Shown: positions 17,620 to 27,052, numbered from the stretch's first letter. The stretch is 50,600 nucleotides of DNA from Plebeiibacterium sediminum (GCF_026013605.1 NZ_JAPDPJ010000047.1:1-50600); one strand, 5' to 3'. Numbers and translations are program-made. Notes: generated by a model from the letters alone, not told the origin.

Positions 17620-19791
17620 ATGAAGATTAAATTAAGAGTCCCGAAGTTAAAAACCGCCCTGTTTATTGCAGGTATCATGGTTTTATCTACCAACCTAAAA
17701 GCTCAAGTAGAAAAATTCAGAGACTGCAGCCTTTCAATAGAAGAAAGAGCGCAAGATTTATTGAGCAAATTAACTTTAGAAGAAAAAATATCTCTTATAG
17801 GATTCAATTCACCTGCTGTGGATCGCTTACAGATTCCTGCTTATAATTGGTGGAATGAAGGATTACACGGTGTAGCAAGAGCCGGACTAGCAACTGTTTT
17901 TCCTCAGGCTATTGCTTTAGCTTCTACTTTTGATCCGGATATGGCACAATCTGTAGCTGATGCTATTTCTACAGAAGGACGTGCTAAACACAACTTAGCC
18001 ATTGCACAAGGAAGACATATACAATATATGGGAATTAATTACTGGACTCCCAATATTAATATTTTCAGAGATCCAAGATGGGGACGCGGACAAGAGACTT
18101 ATGGTGAAGATCCATTTTTAACAGGAAAAATGGGAACTGCTTTTGTAAAAGGACTTCAGGGAACTGATGAAGATCGTTATAAAATTGCAGCCTGTGCCAA
18201 ACACTTTGCTGTTCATAGTGGCCCTGAAGCATTAAGACACAGATTTGATGCAATTGTTGACGAAAAAGATTTAAGAGAAACCTATTTACCTGCTTTTAAA
18301 ACTTTAGTTGACAATGGCGTATCAGCTATTATGTGTGCATATAACAGAGTAAATGGAGAGCCTTGCTGTACAAGTCCTACACTATTGGATGAAATCTTAG
18401 GTAAAGAATGGGGTTTTGATGGACAACTTACAACAGACTGTGGTGCATTAGAGGATATATACTTACGTCATAAAAGTACACCTACAAGTGTTGAAGTAGC
18501 AGCAGAAGCTATTAAAGCCGGCATTAACATGGATTGTTCTGAATTAATTCAGAAAGATGCCATGGAAGCCATCAATAAAGGACTTATTACAGAAGATGAT
18601 ATTAATAAATCAATTTATAAAAACATTATTACCCAACTAAAATTGGGTATGTATGATAAACCCGAAGAATCACCATATGCTACTTTTGGTGCCGATAGTA
18701 TCAATAACCAATACCATGTTGACCTTGCATTAAAGGCTGCAGAAAAAAGTATGGTATTATTAAAAAACAACGGCATACTTCCATTAAAAAGAGAAGAAAT
18801 AGGATCGCTTATGGTAGCCGGAGAAAATGCCGCTAACTTTAGTACGTTGGCAGCAAACTACCACGGAGTTTCTGGAAATATGGTAACCTACATCGAAGGT
18901 TTAGTCAATAAATCAGGTCCATCAACTGCAGTTCAATACGATTTAGGTTGTAGTTATGCAGATACAGCTCACTTTGGTGGTACATGGGCAGCAAGTTTTA
19001 CAGATGCGACTATCCTGGTACTTGGTTTAACTCCATTATTCGAAGGAGAAGATGGCGACGCCTTTTTATCGGAACATGGTGGCGACAAAGCTGATCTTAG
19101 CATTCCAAAAGCTCATTTAGCTTACCTTAAAGCTATGAGAGCTTATCACGACAAACCAATTATTGTGGTTTTAACCAGCGGTAGTGCCATTGATGTTAAA
19201 GCTGTTGAACCTTATGCTGACGCAGTTATTTTAGCCTGGTACTCAGGTGAACAAGGCGGTAATGCATTAGCAAATATCCTATACGGAGATGTTTCTCCTT
19301 CAGGAAGACTCCCATTAACTTTTTACAATACTATTGAGGACTTACCTGCTTACGAAGATTATAACATGAGCAACAGAACCTATAGATATTTTACTGATGA
19401 AGTGGCATATCCTTTTGGTTTTGGATTAAGTTATACTGATTTTAATTATACATGGAAACAAAAACCAGCTGAAAGAGTTAAAGCTGGAGAAGATATTACA
19501 TTCAATGTTACAGTAGAAAACACAGGAGAATATGACTCGGATGATGTGGTTCAGGTATATGTACAATATCCTGATATGGAAAGAATGCCTGTTAAAGAAC
19601 TAAAGGCATTTAAACGTACCTCATTAAAGGCGCATACTTCAAACAATATAGAGTTTTCTATTGATACAGATGATTTACAAAAATGGGATTTGAACAAAAG
19701 CAAATGGAAACTATATAAAGGAAATTATAAAATCATGGTTTCTAAAAATGCGAACGAACCTGTTCTTGTACACAATTTCGTTATAAAATAA
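17620..19791 (+). CDS. GH3 glycoside hydrolase (beta-glucosidase/beta-xylosidase-like), secreted
   Basis: A 723-residue GH3 enzyme with a signal peptide (to about Ala28), the N-terminal barrel (KHFAVHSGPE, 194-203; nucleophile Asp273 in TTDCGALEDI), the alpha/beta sandwich (about 380-600) and a C-terminal fibronectin-III-like domain (about 630-715). TTDCGA matches the (S/T)DCGA form of beta-xylosidase-like GH3. It lacks the KH(F/I)PGHG motif of NagZ-type N-acetylglucosaminidases, so a GlcNAc role is not supported. Possible activities are beta-glucosidase, beta-xylosidase or alpha-arabinofuranosidase. It sits between CutC and a fucosidase on the same strand. Confidence 0.92.
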   Translation: MKIKLRVPKLKTALFIAGIMVLSTNLKAQVEKFRDCSLSIEERAQDLLSKLTLEEKISLIGFNSPAVDRLQIPAYNWWNEGLHGVARAGLATVFPQAIALASTFDPDMAQSVADAISTEGRAKHNLAIAQGRHIQYMGINYWTPNINIFRDPRWGRGQETYGEDPFLTGKMGTAFVKGLQGTDEDRYKIAACAKHFAVHSGPEALRHRFDAIVDEKDLRETYLPAFKTLVDNGVSAIMCAYNRVNGEPCCTSPTLLDEILGKEWGFDGQLTTDCGALEDIYLRHKSTPTSVEVAAEAIKAGINMDCSELIQKDAMEAINKGLITEDDINKSIYKNIITQLKLGMYDKPEESPYATFGADSINNQYHVDLALKAAEKSMVLLKNNGILPLKREEIGSLMVAGENAANFSTLAANYHGVSGNMVTYIEGLVNKSGPSTAVQYDLGCSYADTAHFGGTWAASFTDATILVLGLTPLFEGEDGDAFLSEHGGDKADLSIPKAHLAYLKAMRAYHDKPIIVVLTSGSAIDVKAVEPYADAVILAWYSGEQGGNALANILYGDVSPSGRLPLTFYNTIEDLPAYEDYNMSNRTYRYFTDEVAYPFGFGLSYTDFNYTWKQKPAERVKAGEDITFNVTVENTGEYDSDDVVQVYVQYPDMERMPVKELKAFKRTSLKAHTSNNIEFSIDTDDLQKWDLNKSKWKLYKGNYKIMVSKNANEPVLVHNFVIK

Positions 19792-19858
19792 TTTTTCAAA
19801 GTTCATAGGTTAGATTTGGTAATAGAAGGTTCAGGGATATCTTAAATTTTAAAGGTTC

Positions 19859-20938
19859 ATGCAAAAGATAATTTTAATATGTGTATTTATATGGTTGCTT
19901 TTTTCTTGTAACAATAAAGATAAAAGGATACTCCCTGAACCTTCATCTAAGCCCAATTCTGCCCAATGGGAACAAATCAACAGAAAATACGGAATGTTTA
20001 TTCATTTTGGGATAAACACCTTTGTTGATATGGAATGGACCGATGGTTCAGTTCCAGCATCAACATACAATCCTACATCAATTGATGCAGAGCAATGGGT
20101 TAAAACAGCCAAAGAAGCTGGCATGAAATATATTATCCTGATCTCAAAACATCATGATGGTTTTTGTTTATGGGATAGTAACTACACAACCTATGATGTA
20201 GCAAGTTCCGGAAATAAAACAAATGTTATTGAAGCGGTTGCTAAGGCATGTAAAAAATACGACATTGAATTAGGTTTATACTATTCATTGTGGGATAGAA
20301 AAGAGAACGGAAATGATTATATCACAGATGTTCATCCTTTAATCTATGCCAATGACTCCATAATGGATAAAACATATAATAAATACATGATTAACCAGAT
20401 CAATGAACTCATTGATATTACTGAAAAATATACTGATGTTGTTGAGTTTTGGTTTGATGGTGGTTGGGCAAAAGCAAATAACAGATGGCCATTGGAAGAA
20501 ATATATACCACAATTAAATCCAGAAAACCCAATTGTCAGATAGGAATCAACTGGTCAATAGGTTTACCTGATAATCCAGATTTTCATGTGGTATATCCTA
20601 ACGATCAAAAAGAAGGTTACCCAATTCGTTATTTCCCTAGTGATTTCAGATTGGGAGACCCTATGCTACCGGCAGAAAACGATCCTAAACTATTTACTCA
20701 CAACAACAAAACTTATTACATGCCGTGGGAATCTACTGTTTGTATGAGTCAAATGTGGTTTTGTAATTCAAACGATACCACCTACAAATCAGCAGAAGAG
20801 CTTGAAGAAATTTATGATACAGCCACTGCTCAGGACAATATTCTGATTTTGAATTGTCCTCCCAATACCAATGGGGTTATGAGAAAAAAGGATATTGAAT
20901 TATTGATGCAATTAAAAAGCAAAATAAAACCAGGATAG
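19859..20938 (+). CDS. GH29 alpha-L-fucosidase, compact lipoprotein
   Basis: The third fucosidase of the locus, only 359 residues and made of the catalytic barrel alone. It has a lipobox LFSC (Cys17), KHHDGFCLWDS (97-107) and the nucleophile Asp200 in FWFDGGWAK. No C-terminal beta domain is present, unlike the two on the other arm. The expected barrel end (NILILNCPPNTNG) is intact, so it is short by design and not truncated. It follows GH3 by 67 bp and precedes GH92 by about 170 bp. Substrate linkage cannot be told. Confidence 0.9.
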   Translation: MQKIILICVFIWLLFSCNNKDKRILPEPSSKPNSAQWEQINRKYGMFIHFGINTFVDMEWTDGSVPASTYNPTSIDAEQWVKTAKEAGMKYIILISKHHDGFCLWDSNYTTYDVASSGNKTNVIEAVAKACKKYDIELGLYYSLWDRKENGNDYITDVHPLIYANDSIMDKTYNKYMINQINELIDITEKYTDVVEFWFDGGWAKANNRWPLEEIYTTIKSRKPNCQIGINWSIGLPDNPDFHVVYPNDQKEGYPIRYFPSDFRLGDPMLPAENDPKLFTHNNKTYYMPWESTVCMSQMWFCNSNDTTYKSAEELEEIYDTATAQDNILILNCPPNTNGVMRKKDIELLMQLKSKIKPG

Positions 20939-21019
20939 CTGCAATGGAAATTCTTGAGTAGAGACACACTCAAAATAAGAACATAGTAAACACAAGGAAT
21001 AAAATCAAAAAACAATAAC

Positions 21020-21109
21020 AGATGAAACAAGCCATGAGAATGAATTCTCACACATGAGGATAATTTAATTGGCAAGTTCCATATGGCAATTAAAAACAAA
21101 TTTACACAT
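21020..21109 (+). promoter_or_regulatory. Shared leader element, copy A (before GH92)
   Basis: The 90 nt before the GH92 start contain AGATGAAACAAGCCATGAG, a TGAGAA/TTCTCA stem, CACACATGAGGATAATTTAA and GGCAAGTTCCATATGGCAA. The same blocks, in the same order and at similar spacing, occur before the 68-aa gene (copy B) and the GH27 gene (copy C). The element is nucleotide-conserved and not coding: in copy B the reading frame through it closes at once. It probably holds a promoter, operator or structured 5' UTR. Confidence 0.5.
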
Positions 21110-23386
21110 ATGAAACTATCAATCAGAAAACTTATTTTCCCTTTGATAACAGGAGCAATTTTGGCAAGCTGTTCTGCACCCAAAACAGAAACTGGCAGTA
21201 GCAGGTTATCAAGTTACATTGATCCTTACATAGGAACAGATTACCATGGCCACGTATTTTTAGGTGCAAATGTTCCATTTGGTGCCGTTCAAGTTGGTCC
21301 TACTAATTACATTAAAGGTTGGGACTGGTGTTCAGGATACCACTATTCTGATTCTATCATGACCGGATTTGCTCAAACACACTTAAGTGGAACCGGAATT
21401 GGCGATCTTGGTGATGTTTTAATTACACCATTTACTGGTGAAGTAAAAGTAACTCCGGGAACTGTTGAAAAACCAATGTCTGGTTATTCATCAAAATACA
21501 CACACGATAAAGAAACTGCGATTGCAGGGTATTACAGTGTTGATCTTTTAACTTATGATATCAAAGCAGAACTTACAGCTACAGAAAGAACTGCTTTTCA
21601 TAAATATACATTCCCAAAAAACGATCAATCACATATTGCTATAAATCTTGATTTAGGTATTGGTTGGGACCGTCCTACGAAATCCAGCCTTTCTTTAATT
21701 AATGATTCAACAATTTTAGGATATCGTTTTTCAACAGGATGGGCAAAAGACCAACGTCTTTATTATGCAATCCGCATTTCAAAACCTATTAAGGATATTC
21801 AATTATACAGACAAGATCAGGCTTTAAAAGGCACCGAAGCAGAATCTGATAGTTTAATGGCTATTATCTCTTTCCCTACTCAGGATAAAGAGCAAATCAT
21901 GCTTAAAGTAGGTATTTCTCCAGTGAGTGGTGAAAATGCATTGGATAACATTGTTAAAGAGAATGCTGGCTGGGACTTTGACAATATTGTTGCTCAGGCA
22001 CAAGCAAAATGGGATGACGAATTATCAAGAGTAACCATTACAAGCTCTGATGAAGCAAAACTTCGTACATTCTATACAGCAATGTATCACGCTTACACTG
22101 CTCCTGCTCTATTTAATGATGCAAATGGAGATTACAGAGGTACTGATAAAAAGGTATACAAAAATGCCAGCTTTAATAACTATACAATCTTCTCTCTTTG
22201 GGATACATACAGAGCTGCTCAACCATTTTATACCTTAACTCAAACCGAAAGAGTTTCGGATATGGTAAACTCAATGTTGGCTATTTACCAACAACAAGGA
22301 AAACTTCCTATCTGGCCATTACATGGTAGCGAAACGGATTGTATGGTTGGGTACAGTGCAGTTCCTGTAGTTGCAGATGCAATTTTTAAAGGATTCAAGA
22401 ATATTGATAAGAATTTAGCTTTAGAAGCAATGAAAGCTTCATCTACTCGTGATGACTACGGTATGAAATACATGAAGTCAATGGGCTTTATCCCTTGCGA
22501 ATTAGAAAAAGAATCAGTTTCTAAAGCCTTAGAATATGCTATTTCTGATTGGAGCATTGCTGAATTAGCAAAAGATATGGATCAGAAAGAAGATGCTGAG
22601 TATTATACTAAAAGATCAAAAGCTTACGAACGATATTTCGATAAAGAAACACAGTTTATGAGAGCCGTAAAATCTGATGGAAACTTCCGAACTCCTTTTA
22701 ATCCATTCCACTCTATCCACGAATGGGGTGATTATACAGAAGGTAATGCATGGCAATACACATGGTTAGTTCCTCAGGATGTTCCTGGATTAATCAGTTT
22801 ATTTGGTTCTGATGAAGCATTCACTCAAAAATTAGATAGCTTATTTATTGTTAAAGGTGATATGGGCGAACAAGCTTCTGCTGATATTAGTGGTTTAATT
22901 GGTATGTATGCTCAAGGAAACGAACCTAGTCACCATATCCCATATTTATATTCTTTTGCCGGACAACAATGGAAAACAGCTGAGTTGGTTCGCAGAATTA
23001 TGGATGAAATGTACACTGACAAGCCTGATGGTCTTTGTGGTAATGAAGATTGCGGACAAATGTCAGCATGGTACTTACTATCTTCAATGGGATTATACCA
23101 GGTAAATCCAGCTAACGGAGTATTTGTTTTTGGTTCTCCTCAGTTTGATGAAGTAAAAATTAAACTTGAAAACAACAAATCATTCAAGGTAACCGCTTTA
23201 AATCAGGGTAAAGAAAACATCTATATTCAAAGCGCCAGCCTAAATGGTGAAGCTATCAGCCGTTCTTATATCACATACGATGAGATCATGAATGGTGGTG
23301 AATTAGTTTTTGAAATGGGTAATACTCCTAATAAAGAATTTGGTACAGCTGTTGAAAACAGACCATATTCAACAATGGTAAAATAA
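21110..23386 (+). CDS. GH92 alpha-mannosidase, lipoprotein
   Basis: Calcium-dependent exo-alpha-mannosidase (typically alpha-1,2) acting on high-mannose N-glycans. The product is 758 residues with a lipobox ILASC (Cys21). The N-terminal beta-sandwich (about 35-260) shows YIDPYIGTDYHGHVF and GWDWCSGYH. The alpha/alpha barrel has TEGNAWQYTWLVPQD, GNEPSHHIPYLY and the GH92 hallmark GNEDCGQMSAWYLLSSMG. The frame can be read from 21083, but those nine extra codons lie in a leader conserved at DNA level in two non-coding places, and the signal peptide fits the start at 21110. Its stop overlaps the start of the next gene (TAATG). Confidence 0.94.
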   Translation: MKLSIRKLIFPLITGAILASCSAPKTETGSSRLSSYIDPYIGTDYHGHVFLGANVPFGAVQVGPTNYIKGWDWCSGYHYSDSIMTGFAQTHLSGTGIGDLGDVLITPFTGEVKVTPGTVEKPMSGYSSKYTHDKETAIAGYYSVDLLTYDIKAELTATERTAFHKYTFPKNDQSHIAINLDLGIGWDRPTKSSLSLINDSTILGYRFSTGWAKDQRLYYAIRISKPIKDIQLYRQDQALKGTEAESDSLMAIISFPTQDKEQIMLKVGISPVSGENALDNIVKENAGWDFDNIVAQAQAKWDDELSRVTITSSDEAKLRTFYTAMYHAYTAPALFNDANGDYRGTDKKVYKNASFNNYTIFSLWDTYRAAQPFYTLTQTERVSDMVNSMLAIYQQQGKLPIWPLHGSETDCMVGYSAVPVVADAIFKGFKNIDKNLALEAMKASSTRDDYGMKYMKSMGFIPCELEKESVSKALEYAISDWSIAELAKDMDQKEDAEYYTKRSKAYERYFDKETQFMRAVKSDGNFRTPFNPFHSIHEWGDYTEGNAWQYTWLVPQDVPGLISLFGSDEAFTQKLDSLFIVKGDMGEQASADISGLIGMYAQGNEPSHHIPYLYSFAGQQWKTAELVRRIMDEMYTDKPDGLCGNEDCGQMSAWYLLSSMGLYQVNPANGVFVFGSPQFDEVKIKLENNKSFKVTALNQGKENIYIQSASLNGEAISRSYITYDEIMNGGELVFEMGNTPNKEFGTAVENRPYSTMVK

Positions 23387-24441
23387 TGTATATAAAAGCC
23401 ATTTTATATAGTATATATTTTCTAATGACAATATTAATCTGTGTGCCGGTTGGTGCACAGATTAATACAACAGCTCAAAATGTAGATTCTTGTTATATTT
23501 TTAACGAGCGTCCTACAAACAACTGTCATGCTTCAACACTTGCTGAGGTTGAAAAAGATAAAATAATGGCAGCCTGGTTTGGCGGAACTTACGAAGGAGC
23601 TAAAGATGTTGGAATATATACATCCACTTTTAAGAACAATAAATGGTCGAAACCTGTTTGTTTGATTAAACCATTGATTCAAAACAACGACACACTTCCT
23701 TGTTGGAATCCGGTTCTATTCAAAAGTAAAAGCGATATACTATATCTGTTTTATAAAGTAGGCAAAAATCCCCGTGAGTGGTTTGGAGCTATGATTACTT
23801 CAAAAGACCATGGAAAAACATGGAGTAAAGAGACCTTTTTACCTGATGGTTTTCTGGGGCCGATCAGAAATAAGCCCATTGAATTAGAAGATGGTTTAAT
23901 TATTTGCGGATCAAGTACTGAAAGTACAGAAACAAATCAATGGAGAGTTCACGTTGAATTGTATCATGAAAGTAAAAACCAATGGACAAAGGTAAACGTT
24001 CCTAATACATCAAACTTCGATGTGATTCAACCTACCTTCATCATACATCCTGAAAATAAAATTCAGATGCTATGCCGAAGTAAACACAATACCATTATTA
24101 CCAGTTGGTCGGTTAACAATGGTAAAAAATGGAGTAACATGGATTCTTTGAGTGTGGTGAATTCCAATTCGGGTATTGATGCCATTGATATTAATAACAA
24201 ATTGTTTTTAGTGGTTAATAATCCTCTAAAACAAGGACCGGAATGGTTTTACGGAAGAAATATTTTAGATGTTGAATACAGCGTTGATGGTATTAAATGG
24301 AAACATCTTTTCGATTTAGAAAATCATGAAAAAGGAGAATTTAGCTATCCTGCTATTATTCAAACAACGGATCAAAAAATACATATTCTTTATACCTACA
24401 ATAGAGAATATATCAAACACGTATCATTTAACATAGAATGA
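23386..24441 (+). CDS. Sialidase-like BNR-repeat beta-propeller, secreted
   Basis: A 351-residue secreted protein (signal peptide to about Ala24) of the BNR_2 sialidase-like group. The N-terminal block NNCHASTLAEVEKDKIMAAW is followed by WFGGTYEGAKDVGIY, Asp boxes SKDHGKTW (139-146) and SVNNGKKW (242-249), and GPIRNKPIEL. The FRIP motif of true GH33 sialidases is absent, so sialidase activity should not be assumed. BNR_2 propellers also include lyases acting on rhamnose-glucuronate bonds (PL27). The translational overlap with GH92 ties it to glycan breakdown and it is the last gene before a strong terminator. Fold: high confidence. Activity: open. Confidence 0.8.
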   Translation: MYIKAILYSIYFLMTILICVPVGAQINTTAQNVDSCYIFNERPTNNCHASTLAEVEKDKIMAAWFGGTYEGAKDVGIYTSTFKNNKWSKPVCLIKPLIQNNDTLPCWNPVLFKSKSDILYLFYKVGKNPREWFGAMITSKDHGKTWSKETFLPDGFLGPIRNKPIELEDGLIICGSSTESTETNQWRVHVELYHESKNQWTKVNVPNTSNFDVIQPTFIIHPENKIQMLCRSKHNTIITSWSVNNGKKWSNMDSLSVVNSNSGIDAIDINNKLFLVVNNPLKQGPEWFYGRNILDVEYSVDGIKWKHLFDLENHEKGEFSYPAIIQTTDQKIHILYTYNREYIKHVSFNIE

Positions 24442-24472
24442 TACCATAATTTTTCATAAACAATAGGTGGTA

Positions 24473-24527
24473 GAAACCGGAATCGCAACAATCATTTCTC
24501 TCTTTGCGGTTCCGGTTTCTTGTTTTA
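24473..24527 (+). terminator. Rho-independent terminator of the rightward glycan operon
   Basis: A 16-bp stem (24473-24488 with 24504-24519, one G-U pair) starts GAAACCGGAATCGC, encloses a 15-nt loop and runs into TTGTTTT. It lies 32 bp after the sialidase-like stop and closes the arm that began with CutC. Confidence 0.9.
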
Positions 24528-24693
24528 TAGTGTTATCATTCCTGCTCCTGAATTATTACAAATTACATTTAGCTATCGATTAGTTAAACAAAAAATAATA
24601 TTTATAATACATAAAATAATACCAAGTAAACTGATTATTTATATATTTGAACTTTAAAACAAATCATTCCACCATATTTTAATAACCTAACCT

Positions 24694-25173
24694 ATGAAGT
24701 ATTTAAAAAAACTGAAATTAAAATTTATTGAGTTACTTAGTGCAGAACTTTCCATACACAAAATTGCGCTCTCTTTTGCTATTGGAATTGTATTAGGCAC
24801 CATACCATTCTTTCTTGGTGTAAATATCTACTTAAGCATATTCTTTGCCTGGCGGTTAAAATTAAACCATGTACTCGTTCAACTGATTACCAATGTTGTG
24901 TATCCACTACAACTATTACTTTTCATTCCTTTTATAAAGTATGGTACGCTTTTGTTATCAAACGATGAAATATATTTTTCTACGAGTTATATTCTTGCCT
25001 TATTCAAAGAAAACACACTAGGGGCAATTGTAGTACTTGGTGCCTGGAATATATATGGTCTTCTGCTTTGGATTATAACATCACTAATATCAATCCCTGT
25101 GTTATATATTATATCAAAAACTCTTATTAAAAAGCTTAAATTCATTCCACAACCTATTAATTCGTTCAGGTGA
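24694..25173 (+). CDS. DUF2062 integral membrane protein
   Basis: A 159-residue inner-membrane protein with about three to four hydrophobic segments (about 24-52, 58-85, 105-130, 131-150). The pattern SIHKIALSFAIGIVLGTIPFFLGVN and the spacing of the helices match DUF2062. The biochemical role is not established. It stands alone between the glycan-operon terminator and a convergent MFS gene, with its own 166-bp AT-rich upstream region. Confidence 0.75.
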   Translation: MKYLKKLKLKFIELLSAELSIHKIALSFAIGIVLGTIPFFLGVNIYLSIFFAWRLKLNHVLVQLITNVVYPLQLLLFIPFIKYGTLLLSNDEIYFSTSYILALFKENTLGAIVVLGAWNIYGLLLWIITSLISIPVLYIISKTLIKKLKFIPQPINSFR

Positions 25174-25221
25174 TAACAAAGTAAACTAAGCGGGTGTTAC
25201 AGAAAAGATCCGTCACCTACA

Positions 25222-26400
25222 CTAAATCCGGGTTTTATCAGTAATCATAGAAAACAAAACCACTAGACCCAGTATTGCCATAATGGCTCCCAGATAATAA
25301 GCACCACTTAATCCATCAATGGCATATCCAACACCTATTATTAATGGGCCTAAGGTTTGACCAATTCTGATGACCATGCCATTTATTGACATAAATATAC
25401 CACGTTGGTTATCCGGAGCCAAATTAGCGAGCGTAGTGTGTAAACTTGGAATATTCAAACCTTGAGCTGAGCCAAAGAGCATAACCGGGATTAAAAAAAC
25501 TATTAAGGTATTTAAATTGGGTAGTAAAATGGTAACTAAAAAATAAAGCACAAAGGCGATCTTTAATAATGTTACACTTCCAAATTTCCATGTTAATTTA
25601 CCTACCTGCGTGGCAACTACTGCTGTGGTTATCGAACTGCAGGAAAGAAGCATACCTATTTGCGGAGCTGTAAGATTAAATTTCTGGGTTAGTAAAAAAG
25701 GTAAATATGTTAAAAATGCGCCATACAAAATAATAAATGTAAGTATTCCCAGTATAAAAATTGCAATCACTTCTTTACGAAACAGACTTTGAGAAAACTC
25801 TTTAAAATATTGTTTAAAATTGGCTGGTCGATCAATATCAGGCTCTTCAATTCCCCAGATTACAAATAATCCAACGGGAATAGCCAACAATGCTAACACA
25901 AAAGGATTATTCCATGCTATTCCGGCCAAAATACCTCCAATTAATGGATAAGATGCTGTTGATAAACTTAGCACGCTAGCATTATAGCCCATGGCCTGAG
26001 GACGTTTATTTCCCTTAAAAAAATCACCGATTAACGTGGTATTGATGGACGTTAAAGGAGCAGCTCCCAAGCCTTGAATAACTCTAAGTAAAAGCACGTA
26101 ATGATAATTACGCACAAAGAAAATGGCAAAACCAGAAATAGCGAAAAGAAATAAACTTGGTATCAGCACCCTTTTCCTTCCCCATCGATCTGCTATTACA
26201 CCCGCAACAGGAGTTAAAAATATACCAGGAAATGTAAAAGCACTGATTAATAATCCGGTTTGTGTTTTTGTTAATTGAAATATTTGCGAAATTTTAGGCA
26301 ATGCAGGTGTAATACTGGCAACTCCTAAAACTCCAATTAGTGTGATACTGAAAATAACATATAGTCTTCTATCTTTTAACAGCTTTATTTCCTGGTTCAT
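25222..26400 (-). CDS. MFS transporter, probable drug/metabolite efflux
   Basis: A 392-residue major-facilitator protein with 12 predicted helices. The MFS motif A is visible between helices 2 and 3 (GVIADRWGRKRVLIP), and an efflux-type motif C-like stretch occurs in helix 5 (SYPLIGGILAGIAW). The substrate cannot be predicted. It begins 17 bp after the lipocalin stop, so the pair is probably co-transcribed. Its 3' end converges on the DUF2062 gene with a 48-bp gap and no clear terminator. Confidence 0.87.
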   Translation of the reverse strand: MNQEIKLLKDRRLYVIFSITLIGVLGVASITPALPKISQIFQLTKTQTGLLISAFTFPGIFLTPVAGVIADRWGRKRVLIPSLFLFAISGFAIFFVRNYHYVLLLRVIQGLGAAPLTSINTTLIGDFFKGNKRPQAMGYNASVLSLSTASYPLIGGILAGIAWNNPFVLALLAIPVGLFVIWGIEEPDIDRPANFKQYFKEFSQSLFRKEVIAIFILGILTFIILYGAFLTYLPFLLTQKFNLTAPQIGMLLSCSSITTAVVATQVGKLTWKFGSVTLLKIAFVLYFLVTILLPNLNTLIVFLIPVMLFGSAQGLNIPSLHTTLANLAPDNQRGIFMSINGMVIRIGQTLGPLIIGVGYAIDGLSGAYYLGAIMAILGLVVLFSMITDKTRI

Positions 26401-26417
26401 TATTATCTGTAAATATT

Positions 26418-26966
26418 TTACTCCCTGTCATGTGTTACCCAAATTAGCTCAGATGTATTAAACCCTATATCTTCAGCTATTTTCAGATAATCATGCTTTA
26501 TACTATCGGGAATACTGGTTTTTCTTGAAAGGATCCAAAGATAATCTAAATTCTTTCCTGAAACCAAAACGTACTGATAATCCTCATCGATAGCCAATAC
26601 ATTGTAACCAGAATAAAAGGGCCCAAAGAAAGATACTTTCAGCATTCCAATATGCTCTTCTTTAACAAATTTGGCTTTCCCTATGGCTTCTCTCCATTCT
26701 TTTTTTGTATAGTCATAGCCTTTGTTCAAAACTCCGATACTACCATCTTCGTTTAATGAATATTCCGCTGTTGTATTATTGAGTCCTCTTTCATATTTAA
26801 AATCGAGTCGGGCAATTTCGTACCACTTGCCCAGATATTTTGTTTTATCAAACGATTGAACAGCAACCGCATTTTTGGGTATTGTTCTGCAAGAACAAAG
26901 TCCAAACATAATCACTATGATAAATAAATTCAGAATCCACTTGTGATGCTTCATAATCCTAATCAT
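26418..26966 (-). CDS. blc: Lipocalin (Blc-type) lipoprotein
   Basis: A small lipid-binding barrel protein anchored to the envelope. The 182 residues carry a lipoprotein signal peptide ending LCSC (Cys26). The lipocalin GxW motif YLGKWYEIARLDFKYERGL follows at about 44-62, then the TAEYSLNEDGSIGVLNKGY strand pair and the Blc-typical FFGPFYSGYNVLAID and YLWILSRK. Blc proteins bind lysophospholipids or fatty acids and respond to envelope stress. Met5 is an alternative start. It is upstream of, and probably in an operon with, the MFS gene. Confidence 0.9.
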   Translation of the reverse strand: MIRIMKHHKWILNLFIIVIMFGLCSCRTIPKNAVAVQSFDKTKYLGKWYEIARLDFKYERGLNNTTAEYSLNEDGSIGVLNKGYDYTKKEWREAIGKAKFVKEEHIGMLKVSFFGPFYSGYNVLAIDEDYQYVLVSGKNLDYLWILSRKTSIPDSIKHDYLKIAEDIGFNTSELIWVTHDRE

Positions 26967-27014
26967 TTCATTTTTATGGCTTATTTCAATTGTTTTCTTC
27001 GATAAAAGGTGTTA

Positions 27015-27045
27015 CCTGAGTTCATATCTTTGCATAGAACTCAGG
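27015..27045 (-). terminator. Hairpin after the GNAT-nitrilase gene
   Basis: CCTGAGTTC (27015-27023) and GAACTCAGG (27037-27045) form a perfect 9-bp stem just 8 bp after the stop of the minus-strand gene. The T-rich stretch that follows is interrupted (TAACACCTTTTA), so termination may be incomplete. Confidence 0.5.
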
Positions 27046-27052
27046 ATACTAC

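Noticed and set aside
21083-21109. Upstream start for the GH92 gene (27 bases longer)
   Set aside because: Those bases are part of a leader conserved before two other genes in a non-coding state, and the lipoprotein signal peptide fits the later ATG.
23386-24441. Calling the propeller a true GH33 sialidase
   Set aside because: Asp boxes are present, but the FRIP motif and a clear arginine triad could not be found, so only a sialidase-like call is made.
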